Positions 1-7,975 of a DNA stretch of 39,945 nucleotides are shown here, piece by piece. The notes under the pieces are model-generated. The model saw only the letters and a program-made list of their open reading frames with translations, searched no databases and was not told the DNA's origin. The stretch spans positions 1 through 39,945 of the forward strand of contig JAFTQC010000073.1 in NCBI GenBank assembly GCA_017462965.1, written 5' to 3'. Origin of the DNA: Clostridia bacterium. GTDB taxonomy: Bacteria; Bacillota; Clostridia; TANB77; UBA1234. Position 1 is the stretch's first letter, and each line of letters opens with the position of its first letter. Both the position numbers and the translations under genes were made by a program.

Positions 1-141
1 TAATGCAAACAACAATGCAAACAATGCAGGAAACGCAAATAATAGTGCAAATTCTAACCAAAACGCCCAAAACATTACGGGGCAAAACAATAATAATGCA
101 AATCAACCAAATAACAATTCTAATGGAATTGATTATAACAA
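1..141. repeat. Left copy of 141-bp terminal direct repeat (circular-assembly overlap)
   Basis: These 141 bases are identical to the last 141 bases of the window. They lie inside an open reading frame that continues seamlessly from the right end, so the molecule closes into a circle of 39,804 bp. A length of exactly 141 matches the largest default k-mer of the MEGAHIT assembler, which suggests an assembly overlap rather than a biological terminal repeat. Confidence 0.95.
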
Positions 142-646
142 GATCCAAGAAATGATAGATGGAAGAAATGCAAAAACAGAAGATAGTGTATTAAAAAGCT
201 ATTTTCAAAAGCAAGGTTTAAGCGAAGATGAGATGGAAAGTGCAATAAATGCATTTAAAACTCAAAAAGCAAATCAAGCCAATGCTCAAAATAAAGAACT
301 TTCTGATGCACAAGCATCTTTACAAAAAATACAATTAGAAAATCAAAGATTAAAGATTGAAAAGAAAGCGTACGATTTCGTTGAAGATCTTAATATTGAT
401 AATAAAACAATGCCTTATTTATTAAAAATGGCTGACTTAACTAAATGTACAGATAAAGATGGCAATGTATTAGAAGATACTTTAAAAAATGCACTTCAAA
501 AAGTTATAGACGATGTTCCAGGACTTAAAAAACAAGTTCAAGGAAATGTTGGAATAACTGTTGGTGCAGATACAAATAACGGAACAAACTCTAATAATGG
601 AGCATTTGATTTCGGATTTGTAGGGGTAAGACCTAAAAAACAATAA
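2..646 (+). CDS. Capsid scaffolding protein (3' part; 5' end lies at the right end of the window)
   Basis: This frame is open from base 2. Joined through the circular overlap it starts at 39794 and gives a 218-residue protein. The first ~45 residues are low-complexity Asn/Ala/Gln-rich (many AAT and GCA codons). A charged helical coiled-coil section with a motif like LKSYFQKQGLSEDEM follows, then a C-terminal basic tail. Size, coiled coil and position just before the major capsid gene fit the internal scaffolding proteins (GP20/DUF4355 type) of siphoviruses, which shape the procapsid and then leave. An internal ATG at 152 could be mistaken for the start, but the upstream frame is open and a good AGGAGG site precedes 39794. 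Confidence 0.8.
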   Translation, partial: NANNNANNAGNANNSANSNQNAQNITGQNNNNANQPNNNSNGIDYNKIQEMIDGRNAKTEDSVLKSYFQKQGLSEDEMESAINAFKTQKANQANAQNKELSDAQASLQKIQLENQRLKIEKKAYDFVEDLNIDNKTMPYLLKMADLTKCTDKDGNVLEDTLKNALQKVIDDVPGLKKQVQGNVGITVGADTNNGTNSNNGAFDFGFVGVRPKKQ

Positions 647-680
647 AAATAAAAAAATAAAATATTAGGAGGTAATTAAA

Positions 681-1718
681 ATGGCATTTGAAAAAACAGG
701 ATTAAATTATGCTAAAGAATATTCACAAGCTTTAGCTCAAGCATATCCATATGTATTATATTTTGGTGCTTTATGGAATGCAGTAAAACCAGATGTTAAA
801 TTTTTAAGAAATGATACAGTTATACTACCAAGTTTATCTGTAAAAGGTAGAAAAAATGGAGATAGAGATTCAATTGGTACTTTTGGAAGAAACTTCAATA
901 ATGATGAAGAACCAAAGAAATTGAAAACTCATAGAACATGGGATACACTTATCCATCCTAGAGATATTGACGAGACAAACCATGTTGCAACAATCCAAAA
1001 CATAACAAAAGTTATGAATGAGGAACAAAAATTCCCTGAAATGGATGCTGAAATGATAACAGCATTATATTCATTAAAAAATGCTATTGAAGCAATAACA
1101 GAAGGAGATGTTTTAACATTACAAAATGTTTTAACAAAATTCGATGCTTTAATGGATAAAATGGACGAAGCAAGAGTTCCTGCTTCAGGAAGATTATTAT
1201 ATTGTGATACATACACAAAAACATTAATCGATACCGCAAAAGAAGCAGCTAGAAATTTAAGTGCTACTGATACAGCTGTTGCTAGATCATTAGACAGAAT
1301 TGGTGAAGTAGAAATAATTGGTGTTCCAACAACAGCAATGAAATCTGCTTTCAAATTTACTGACGATGGATTTGAAGTTCAAGGTGACGAATATGAAAAA
1401 ACAACTGACGAAGCAGTTGTTACTGGAAAAACTTATTATACAAAGAATGGAGATACATATACAGTAGTTGCTGAACCATCAACAGCAAGTATATCAACTT
1501 ATTATGAAAAAACTGCTGAAGCTGCAAAAGATGTAAAAATGATGTTAATTCATCCATCAGCAGTTGTTCCAGTAATTTCATATGACTTTGCACAATTAGG
1601 TGCTCCAAGTTCATTATCACAAGGAAAATGGACATACTTTGAAGAGTCTTTTGAAGATGTATTCATCTTTAATAAGAAACACGCAGGTATTCAATTCTAT
1701 ATTGAACAAAATGCTTAA
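681..1718 (+). CDS. Major capsid protein
   Basis: This 345-residue protein follows the scaffold gene by 34 bases and has an AGGAGG site before its ATG. Position after scaffold and before connector genes, and overall length, identify it as the major head subunit of a siphovirus with an HK97-type fold (fold inferred). The N-terminal half (TGLNYAKEYSQALAQ, later WDTLIHPRDIDET) resembles capsid proteins of Firmicutes phages. Residues ~237-277 look like an inserted module (TTDEAVVTGKTYYT...TYYEK), after which the capsid-like sequence resumes with LIHPSAVVPVISYDFAQ. The insert resembles small surface modules seen in other gut-phage structural proteins and may be exposed on the capsid. Confidence 0.85.
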   Translation: MAFEKTGLNYAKEYSQALAQAYPYVLYFGALWNAVKPDVKFLRNDTVILPSLSVKGRKNGDRDSIGTFGRNFNNDEEPKKLKTHRTWDTLIHPRDIDETNHVATIQNITKVMNEEQKFPEMDAEMITALYSLKNAIEAITEGDVLTLQNVLTKFDALMDKMDEARVPASGRLLYCDTYTKTLIDTAKEAARNLSATDTAVARSLDRIGEVEIIGVPTTAMKSAFKFTDDGFEVQGDEYEKTTDEAVVTGKTYYTKNGDTYTVVAEPSTASISTYYEKTAEAAKDVKMMLIHPSAVVPVISYDFAQLGAPSSLSQGKWTYFEESFEDVFIFNKKHAGIQFYIEQNA

Positions 1719-1732
1719 TTTGGAGGTACGAT

Positions 1733-2113
1733 ATGAGTAATTATGTTGATGTTACTTATTATCAAGAAACCTATAAAGGGACAATTCCAAGTGATGAAAT
1801 TGAAAAAAGATTAAAAAAGGCAAGTATGCATATTGATACTTTGACTTATAATCGTATAGTTGGAAGAGGGTTTGATAATTTAACGGAGTTCCAACAGAAC
1901 ATTGTAAAAGAAGTTGTATGCAGACTTGCTGATTTTGAATATGAAAATGAAGACTTGATACAATCAATATTATCTAGTTATTCAATAAATGGCGTATCAG
2001 TAAACTTTGGATCTAATTGGAATATAGAAGTTCAAAATGGTATTGCTATAAAAAAAGATGATTATAGTCTATTAGGACAAACAGGATTAACTTGTAGAAA
2101 TTTGAGGTGTTGA
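1733..2113 (+). CDS. Head-tail connector (gp6/gp15-like adaptor)
   Basis: This 126-residue, mainly helical protein is encoded directly after the capsid gene, with GGAGG before its ATG and a TGA stop. The N-terminal pattern (YVDVTYYQETYKG..P..EIEKRLKKAS..ID.LTYNRI) followed by a helix containing QQNIVKEVVCRLADF is typical of the adaptor family that binds beneath the portal (HK97 gp6 / SPP1 gp15 type). It would join the portal to the head-closure protein. The identification rests on motif resemblance and gene order; length is normal for the family. Confidence 0.75.
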   Translation: MSNYVDVTYYQETYKGTIPSDEIEKRLKKASMHIDTLTYNRIVGRGFDNLTEFQQNIVKEVVCRLADFEYENEDLIQSILSSYSINGVSVNFGSNWNIEVQNGIAIKKDDYSLLGQTGLTCRNLRC

Positions 2114-2114
2114 T

Positions 2115-2453
2115 ATGAATTATCCAAAATTAGTAAGAAAAGAACAATGTAAAACAGATATTCATGTTGTTTTATATGGCGAAGGAACAACAGAAGATGG
2201 CGAACCAGTAATTGCATTAGAAGATGATTTTAAATGTAATTACCAGGACAAAGCTAAAAGGGTATTAAGTGCAGAAAAAGTTGTGATTCAATTAACTGCA
2301 AAAGCATACTTTATTGGCGATATTGCTCCTGATTTAGCTGTTATTTCTGGTGGCCTAGTTACTGTATTTGGAGAAACAAGATCAATATATCAAGGATCTA
2401 AAGCAAGAAATCCTGATGGAACAGTTAATTTTACAGAGTTGGAGATAATGTAA
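2115..2453 (+). CDS. Head-closure / minor capsid protein 1-like
   Basis: This 112-residue protein is separated from the connector gene by one base and overlaps the next gene by one base, so the three are probably translationally coupled. It is beta-rich, with segments such as LEDDFKCNYQDKAKRVLSAEK and VISGGLVTVFGETRSIYQG that match the usual look of the putative minor capsid protein 1 family of Firmicutes phages. Such proteins act as head-closure stoppers at the neck. No catalytic motifs are seen. The assignment comes from position in the neck cassette and sequence style. Confidence 0.65.
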   Translation: MNYPKLVRKEQCKTDIHVVLYGEGTTEDGEPVIALEDDFKCNYQDKAKRVLSAEKVVIQLTAKAYFIGDIAPDLAVISGGLVTVFGETRSIYQGSKARNPDGTVNFTELEIM

Positions 2454-2833
2454 TGAAAACAGTTACATCCAAGATAAAATTAAATGTTCCTAAAATAAAT
2501 CAATTAAGTCGAGCAGCAACAACAGCATTGGAAAAGACAGTTAGTGCTTTACATACTGAAGTTGTAAATGCTCAAGTAATGCCGTTTGATACAGGAAATA
2601 TGCAGAATGATAGCACATATGAAGATTATTCAAATAGTAAAAAGGGAAAAGTGAGTTTAAATACTTCTACACCTTATGCTAGAAGAATGTACTTTCATCC
2701 TGAATATAATTTCCAAACAACTGAAAATCCAAATGCACAAGGTAATTGGTATGAGCCTTGGATAAATGGAAAGAATAAAAACTTTTGCAAGAACGCATTT
2801 TCACAATTTTATAAAAAGGAGGCAGGTTTATAA
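2453..2833 (+). CDS. Neck protein, minor capsid protein 2-like (tail completion)
   Basis: This 126-residue protein lies in the connector cassette and overlaps its neighbours by one base on each side. An N-terminal helix is followed by MPFDTGNMQND, STPYARRMYFHPEYNF and NWYEPW. The DTG-x(n)-PYAR-x-HPE arrangement is characteristic of the minor capsid protein 2 / HK97 gp10-like neck and tail-completion family. It probably sits at the head-tail interface and helps joining of the preformed tail. No start ambiguity: the ATG overlaps the preceding stop. Confidence 0.7.
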   Translation: MKTVTSKIKLNVPKINQLSRAATTALEKTVSALHTEVVNAQVMPFDTGNMQNDSTYEDYSNSKKGKVSLNTSTPYARRMYFHPEYNFQTTENPNAQGNWYEPWINGKNKNFCKNAFSQFYKKEAGL

Positions 2834-3258
2834 TGAGGAAACTGTTAGGATTAGCAGATATAAGAGATTGGATTAAATCTTTAAATTATACTGCTTCAGA
2901 GAATTGTTATATAGGAAAATTAGATAATAAGAAAGAAAAGTCTATTGGTGTATATCAATTAAATTCTATTAATAGACCTAATGTTGCAATAGGAGGAATT
3001 GATAACACAAAAACCTTGGAAAAGTCTGTTAGTATTTTAATTCATTGGAATAAAAATGCTAAAGAAACAGAGCAAAAAGCATATGAAATTTATAACAAAC
3101 TTATGGAATCCACAGAATTTGTTGTAAACAAAATAAAAATAAATTATATAGAACTGCTTACAAACGAACCTGTAGATGTTGGAACTGATAACAACAACAT
3201 TTACGAGAGAGTTATACAAGCGGTTTTTTATTATGAAAAATTTGAAGAGGAGGAATAA
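2833..3258 (+). CDS. Tail terminator, minor capsid protein 3-like
   Basis: This 141-residue protein begins at an ATG overlapping the previous stop and has an AGGAGG site upstream. It has the mixed alpha/beta pattern of tail-terminator proteins: an N-terminal helix (LADIRDWIKSL), a strand GVYQLNS, a strand SVSILIHWNKN, a helix KETEQKAYEIYNKLM and a final IYERVIQAVFYYEKFEEE. Gene order (connector, closure, neck, this gene, tail tube) matches the terminator position, capping the tail tube at the head end. It resembles the minor capsid protein 3 family. Confidence 0.7.
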   Translation: MRKLLGLADIRDWIKSLNYTASENCYIGKLDNKKEKSIGVYQLNSINRPNVAIGGIDNTKTLEKSVSILIHWNKNAKETEQKAYEIYNKLMESTEFVVNKIKINYIELLTNEPVDVGTDNNNIYERVIQAVFYYEKFEEEE

Positions 3259-3261
3259 GCC

Positions 3262-3711
3262 ATGGCTACAGTACAAAGTGGAGTTTATCCAGTATTTAAT
3301 AATGTATTTAAAATTGGTACAGCAGGAAGATCATCTCAATCTGCAGATATGAAAACTATTGCAGACTGCGAAACATTTTCTTTGTCAATGGATAATAATG
3401 TCGAAGAATGGACACCAATGACAACAGAAGGATGGATCAGAAGAATGCAAACAGGTAAAGGATTCTCAATAAGCATTTCAGGTAAAAGAAATGTTGGAGA
3501 TGATGGAAATGATTATGTTGCAGGTAAGTTGTTTGCAACTGGCCAAGATGTTGAAACTAAATTCGAGTGGGAATTTGCAGACGGAACAAAAGTAAGTTTC
3601 GATTGTATTATATCTGTATCAAATGCAGGTACAGGTGACAGTACAAATGTTGCACCATTAGAATTTGAGGTTATGTCAGACGGAGCACCAACTATAACAC
3701 CAGCAGCCTAA
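3262..3711 (+). CDS. Major tail tube protein
   Basis: This 149-residue, beta-rich protein is encoded four bases after the terminator gene and has a GAGGAGG site. Segments such as ETFSLSMDNNVEEWTPMTTEGWIRRMQTGKGFSISISGKRN and WEFADGTKVSFDCIISVSNAGTG are typical of siphovirus tube subunits of Firmicutes phages; the penultimate stretch APLEFEVMSDG is also common in them. It would polymerise around the tape measure to form the non-contractile tail. A strong hairpin terminator follows immediately, as expected after a gene made in high amounts. Confidence 0.85.
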   Translation: MATVQSGVYPVFNNVFKIGTAGRSSQSADMKTIADCETFSLSMDNNVEEWTPMTTEGWIRRMQTGKGFSISISGKRNVGDDGNDYVAGKLFATGQDVETKFEWEFADGTKVSFDCIISVSNAGTGDSTNVAPLEFEVMSDGAPTITPAA

Positions 3712-3717
3712 AATTTG

Positions 3718-3750
3718 GCCTCAGTAGATAACTACTGGGGCTCTTTTTTT
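3718..3750 (+). terminator. Rho-independent terminator after the tail tube gene
   Basis: GCCTCAGTAG (3718-3727) pairs with CTACTGGGGC (3732-3741), one G-T wobble, around an ATAA loop. TC and seven T residues follow. It lies between the abundant tail tube gene and the tail chaperones and probably lowers, rather than abolishes, downstream expression. Confidence 0.9.
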
Positions 3751-3782
3751 GTATTAAAAATAAATAAACGGAGGTAATTAGG

Positions 3783-4097
3783 ATGGCAGAAATTGATATT
3801 AGTTCAAAATTAGGAAAAGAAAAAGCCACAATTAAACTAGCAGAAGGAAAAGTTTACGAGGTAGATAATAGTGCAGATAATTATTTGCTAGTAGAAGAAA
3901 GTATAAAAAATGAAGATTTTTCAATCGGTACTATGTACAAAATGATTGGAATGTTAATGGGAGAAAAAGCCCTAAAGGATATTAAGGAAATGAAGCTTAC
4001 AATTCCTCAATTAACATCTGTTGTAATAGCAATATCAGCAATTGTTAATGAAGTAAGTTATGAGGAAATGGAGAAACGATTTCCAACATCCAAGTAG
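3783..4097 (+). CDS. Tail assembly chaperone, short (zero-frame) form
   Basis: This 104-residue acidic/helical protein starts after a GGAGG site, between the tail tube and the tape measure, the standard place for the lambda G-like tail chaperone. It has a small beta N-terminus (ISSKLGKEKATIKLAEGKVYEVDN) and helices rich in Ile/Met. Its last codons overlap the next frame, which is open and lacks its own ribosome binding site, so a fraction of ribosomes probably shift near the end to make a longer product. Such chaperones bind the tape measure before tube polymerisation. Confidence 0.75.
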   Translation: MAEIDISSKLGKEKATIKLAEGKVYEVDNSADNYLLVEESIKNEDFSIGTMYKMIGMLMGEKALKDIKEMKLTIPQLTSVVIAISAIVNEVSYEEMEKRFPTSK

Positions 4098-4434
4098 TTA
4101 TGATCCTTATTATGATTTATTTGACGATTGGGACTTGATTGAAAGTTCATTCGCTCAACAATATGGGATTCGATTAAGAAAAAACATCAGTGAAATGGAG
4201 TGGGGAGAATTTTCAAGCCTTTTAGCAGGAATAAATGGAGAGACTGCTTTAGGAAACATTGTAAGAATACGAAGTGAAAAAGATCCTGAAGCACTTAAAA
4301 AATTTAGTCCTGAAGAAAAAAGAATTAGAAATGAATGGTTAAAGAAATCAGCCTCACACATTACTGAAGAAGATTATGAACAAGCAATGGAGAATTTCAA
4401 GGCAATGTTCAAAAATATGGCAGAAAAAAGGTAG
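4060..4434 (+). CDS. Tail assembly chaperone extension (Gp15-like; made by frameshift)
   Basis: This frame overlaps the preceding gene by ~40 bases in the +1 (or -2) frame. It is open only from 4057, and no Shine-Dalgarno sequence precedes the ATG at 4060. Residues after the overlap (YDPYYDLFDDWDLIESSFAQQYGIRL...EWGEFSSLLAGI...IVRIRS) match the look of the bacteriophage Gp15 family, the tail-chaperone partner upstream of tape measures in A118-like phages. The piece is shorter than free-standing Gp15 proteins, as expected if its N-terminus is supplied by the upstream gene. Making it as a fusion by programmed frameshifting is inferred. Confidence 0.7.
   Translation: MRKWRNDFQHPSSYDPYYDLFDDWDLIESSFAQQYGIRLRKNISEMEWGEFSSLLAGINGETALGNIVRIRSEKDPEALKKFSPEEKRIRNEWLKKSASHITEEDYEQAMENFKAMFKNMAEKR
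4080..4083 (+). promoter_or_regulatory. Candidate +1 frameshift site (TTT C)
   Basis: In the chaperone frame the codons read CGA TTT CCA ACA TCC AAG TAG. A Phe tRNA on TTT could re-pair with TTC after a one-base forward slip, entering the downstream frame. The stop codon five codons later limits the window for the event. The exact slip site is not proven; a -2 shift would also join the frames. Confidence 0.4.
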
Positions 4435-4443
4435 GTGAGATAT

Positions 4444-7400
4444 ATGAGCACTAATGTAGGAGAGATAGATTTAAGTCTAATCTTGAATAGTGACAAATTT
4501 AATTCACAATTAAAAAATGTAGATGCACAAGCAAATTCTGCAGCATCAAAAATCTCATCATCATTATCTAAAATTGGTAAAGCTGCCCTTGCTGCCTTCT
4601 CGGTTGCAGCAGTTGTTAAATTTGGAAAAGAATGTTTAAGAGTAGCAACAGAAACATCAAATGCATGGATAGGTTTAAATTCAATATTAACTGGACAAGG
4701 AAGGAGCTTTGATAACGCAAAGAAATTTATTCAAGAATATGTTTCTGATGGTTTAGTTCCTTTGAATAATGCCGTAGCAGCATATAAAAATCTTGCATTA
4801 AGAGGTTATAGTTCAGATCAAATTGAAAAAACGATGACCGCATTGAAAAACAGTGCAACCTTTGCTAGACAAAGCACATATTCTTTAGGTGATGCAGTTC
4901 AGACAGCGACAGAAGGTTTAAAAAACGAAAATTCAGTTGTTGTTGATAATGCAGGTGTTACCAAGAATGTGGCAAAAATGTGGGAAGACTATGCAAAATC
5001 AATTGGAAAAACAACAAATCAATTAACACAAGCAGAAAAAATCCAAGCAGAAGTAAATGGAATATTAGAAGAAACAAAATTCCAAAGTAATGATGCTGCG
5101 ATTTATGCAAGTACTTATTCAGGAAAACTTGCACAATTAAATACAGCATTCACAAATTTAAAAACTGCAGTTGGAAATGTAATACAACCTATTGCAAAAC
5201 TATTTATACCAATAATAACAACAGCAGTAAATGCAGTAACAAGATTATTTACTGCACTTTCAGGTTTGTTGTCTTTATTTGGATTGAAAGCTGATAGTGT
5301 AGAAACTGTATCAAGCGGATTAGGAGATTTAGCAAACCAAGCAGGCACAGCATCAGATGCCGTATCAGGTGTTGGAGATAGTGCAAAAAAAGCAGGAAAA
5401 GAAGCGAAGAAAGCATCAAATAATTTAGCATCATTTGATAATTTAAATGTATTACCAAAAGATACAGATAGTTCAAGTGGATCAGGAGGCGGAAGCTCTG
5501 GCGGTGGTGCTAGTGCAGGATTAACCGATTCTTTAGATGTAACAAGTACTATAAAAGAAGATACTTCAATGTTTGATGGTTTGCTAGATAGAGTAAAACA
5601 ACTTGCAGGAATATTTAAAAAAGGATTTGAAGTAAGTTTTGGAAACACCAATTTTGATGGAATAAAACAGCATCTTGGAAATATAAAAGATACTTTAATT
5701 GAAATTTGGACTGATCCAAAAGTGTTAAATTCAGCAAGTAACTGGGTAAAAACAGTTTGCTATGCATTAGGCCAAGCAGTAGGTGCAATTGCAAGAATAG
5801 GCACAAATATTGTTGAAGGCCTAGTTGGAAGTATAGATAAATATTTAAGTCAAAACAAAGAAAGAATAAAAACTCATATTTGCAACATGTTTGATATTTC
5901 AAGTAAAGATTTTGCATTAACTGGAAACTTTATGCAGGCTTTGGGAGAAATATCAGATGTTTTAAGTGGAGATACAGCAAAACAAATTGGTGCTGATTTA
6001 ATTGCTATTTTTGCTAATCCTTTAATGAGTGCAAGAGAAGTTATTGGAAAATTTGTTGTTGATCTAAAATCAATATTTATGCAACCAATAATTGATAATG
6101 TTGATAAAATAAAAGAAGCAATAGAAAATACATTAAAACCAATAGAAACAGTATTACATACAATAGGGGATGCATTTACATATATAGGCGATAAATGGAA
6201 CGAAGTATATGATACTCATATACATCCTTTAATGGAGAGCATAAAGACAGGTTTAAGCGATACATTTAGCAAATTTTTAGATGTATATAATCAATATGTT
6301 GCACCTGCATTACAAAGAATTGCAAATAAAATAAGAGAATTATGGGAGCAACATTTAAGGCCATTAGTTGATAAAGTGGCAGAATTTTGCGGAAGCATAT
6401 TTGATTTATTAAAAGCATTATGGGATAACATTTTAAAACCAGTAATTGATTGGATCGTTCAAAATGTTCTTCCTGTTTTAGTTCCAATATTTGAAGGAAT
6501 ATGGAATACATTATCAACTGTATTTGGATATATAGCAGATGCAATTGGTGGAATTATAGATGTATTTAGAGGATTAATAGATTTTATTACTGGTATATTT
6601 ACAGGAGATTGGAACAAAGCCTGGGAAGGTATAAAAACATTCTTCAATGGAATATGGAACGCAATAAAAGGTATAGTTCAAGCAGTTTGGAGTGCTATTA
6701 AAGGAATAATAGAAGGCGTTATAAATGTTATAAAAGGAATTATAACAACTGTATTTAACGCAATAAAAACTATTATAACTAATATTTTTAATGGTATAAA
6801 AACATTTATTACAAATATATGGAATGGAATTAAAACAGTAATTTCAAATGTAATAAATGGAATAAAAAATACTATTTCAAATGTATTTAATAGTATAAAA
6901 ACTAATATTACGAATGTATTTAATAACATAAAAAATACCGCTTCTAATATATGGAATAATATTAAAAATAGTATTAGTAATGCAGTTAATAATATCAAAA
7001 ACGGAATAGTAAATACTTTCCAAAATGCTTACAATGGAATAAAAAATATATTTAGCAATATAGCAAGCTTCTTTACAGGAATATGGGACAGAGTAAAAAA
7101 TACATTCTCTAATTTAGGAACTAGAATTGGAGAATCAATTAGTGGAGCAGTAAAGAGTGGTATTAATGGTGTCCTTGGAATGATAGAGGGTGTTGTTAAT
7201 AAGTTTGTAAATATGATCAATGGTGCTATTGATTTAATAAACAATATTCCTGGTGTAAACATAGGAAAATTGAGTCAATTAAACCTTCCAAGACTTGCTG
7301 AAGGTGGTTATGTAAAAGCAAATACACCTCAATTAGCAGTAATTGGTGATAACAAAAATCAAGGCGAGGTTGTTGCACCTGAAGACAAAATGCTAGATAT

Positions 7401-7584
7401 GATTTTGACGGCCTTAAGAATGTTCAATGAACAAAATGTTGGCCAAAATAATAATTCTCAAGCACAAAATATTACACTTAAATTTGATGGAAGCATGGCA
7501 CAATTGATTAGAGTATTGAAACCTGAACTAGACAAAGAAAGCAAGAGAAAAGGAAGTAAATTGATATTAGGAGGTGCAACATAA
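4444..7584 (+). CDS. Tail tape measure protein
   Basis: This is the longest gene (1046 residues from ATG 4444; a GTG at 4435 is possible, but the AGGTAGGTGA site favours 4444). It sets tail length and is ejected with DNA. The N-terminal third is helical with SSSLSKIGKAALAAFSVAA and the conserved GYSSDQIEKTMTALKNSATFARQ region. A Gly/Ser linker (SSSGSGGGSSGGG) lies near residue 345. Hydrophobic segments follow, then about twelve 11-residue repeats of the type IWNGIKTVISN (residues ~736-867). The end has the common LAEGGYVKANTPQLAVIGDN motif found near the C-terminus of many tape measures. Predicted length is consistent with a medium-long siphovirus tail. Confidence 0.93.
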   Translation: MSTNVGEIDLSLILNSDKFNSQLKNVDAQANSAASKISSSLSKIGKAALAAFSVAAVVKFGKECLRVATETSNAWIGLNSILTGQGRSFDNAKKFIQEYVSDGLVPLNNAVAAYKNLALRGYSSDQIEKTMTALKNSATFARQSTYSLGDAVQTATEGLKNENSVVVDNAGVTKNVAKMWEDYAKSIGKTTNQLTQAEKIQAEVNGILEETKFQSNDAAIYASTYSGKLAQLNTAFTNLKTAVGNVIQPIAKLFIPIITTAVNAVTRLFTALSGLLSLFGLKADSVETVSSGLGDLANQAGTASDAVSGVGDSAKKAGKEAKKASNNLASFDNLNVLPKDTDSSSGSGGGSSGGGASAGLTDSLDVTSTIKEDTSMFDGLLDRVKQLAGIFKKGFEVSFGNTNFDGIKQHLGNIKDTLIEIWTDPKVLNSASNWVKTVCYALGQAVGAIARIGTNIVEGLVGSIDKYLSQNKERIKTHICNMFDISSKDFALTGNFMQALGEISDVLSGDTAKQIGADLIAIFANPLMSAREVIGKFVVDLKSIFMQPIIDNVDKIKEAIENTLKPIETVLHTIGDAFTYIGDKWNEVYDTHIHPLMESIKTGLSDTFSKFLDVYNQYVAPALQRIANKIRELWEQHLRPLVDKVAEFCGSIFDLLKALWDNILKPVIDWIVQNVLPVLVPIFEGIWNTLSTVFGYIADAIGGIIDVFRGLIDFITGIFTGDWNKAWEGIKTFFNGIWNAIKGIVQAVWSAIKGIIEGVINVIKGIITTVFNAIKTIITNIFNGIKTFITNIWNGIKTVISNVINGIKNTISNVFNSIKTNITNVFNNIKNTASNIWNNIKNSISNAVNNIKNGIVNTFQNAYNGIKNIFSNIASFFTGIWDRVKNTFSNLGTRIGESISGAVKSGINGVLGMIEGVVNKFVNMINGAIDLINNIPGVNIGKLSQLNLPRLAEGGYVKANTPQLAVIGDNKNQGEVVAPEDKMLDMILTALRMFNEQNVGQNNNSQAQNITLKFDGSMAQLIRVLKPELDKESKRKGSKLILGGAT
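6650..7045 (+). repeat. 33-bp coding repeats in the tape measure gene
   Basis: About twelve imperfect 33-nt units encode 11-residue repeats (aromatic-N-x-IK-x-x-I-x-N pattern, e.g. VFNAIKTIITN, IFNGIKTFITN). The hendecad spacing suits a continuous coiled coil inside the tail tube. Unit number could change by recombination and so alter tail length. Confidence 0.8.
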
Positions 7585-7970
7585 TGGCAGAAAGATACGA
7601 TTTTATAATAATTGATGGAAATCAATATAATATTGGTGTTTATGCAGGAATAAAGGAAACAGCTGACTTTTTAGATAACTACGCAAATAGAACTGAAGAT
7701 GGAGATCTAAAAAGAGATTTAATTGGTGTTTACTTTAATTTTACTGACATTAAATTTGAACCTCAAACAGAAAGCAATTATGATGAGTTTGAAAGACTAT
7801 GGAATAAATTAACTGAACCAGAGGAGTTTCACACAGTCCAAATTGCTAATTTTCAATTTAGAGCCTATTTCAATAATGTATCAAGAGTAATAAACGATTT
7901 TAGAGGTGGAAAAGCATATAAAAAAGACATGACTGTAAACTTTACGGCTAAAAAGCCAGCAAGGAGCTGA
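7584..7970 (+). CDS. Small tail-tip protein (distal-tail position)
   Basis: This 128-residue protein overlaps the tape measure stop by one base and has an AGGAGG site. Its place between tape measure and a large hub-like protein is that of a distal tail (Dit) protein, but it is shorter than usual Dit proteins. The N-terminus (YDFIIIDGNQYNIGVYAGIKETADFLDNYANRTEDGDLKRDL) resembles a family of short phage tail proteins that begin with a strand followed by a conserved YANRTEDG-type motif. Function as an adaptor ring at the tail tip is inferred from context only. Confidence 0.55.
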   Translation: MAERYDFIIIDGNQYNIGVYAGIKETADFLDNYANRTEDGDLKRDLIGVYFNFTDIKFEPQTESNYDEFERLWNKLTEPEEFHTVQIANFQFRAYFNNVSRVINDFRGGKAYKKDMTVNFTAKKPARS

Positions 7971-7975
7971 TGATT

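Noticed and set aside
1..141. Biological direct terminal repeat
   Set aside because: Real phage terminal repeats rarely split a gene, and the length equals an assembler k-mer; treated as a circular overlap.
5115..5651. Long reverse-strand frame inside the tape measure gene (178 codons)
   Set aside because: Antisense to a well-supported gene, no ribosome site, composition explained by codon bias on the other strand.
6650..7045. CRISPR-like repeat array
   Set aside because: The repeats are 33-bp coding units of the tape measure with no spacers.
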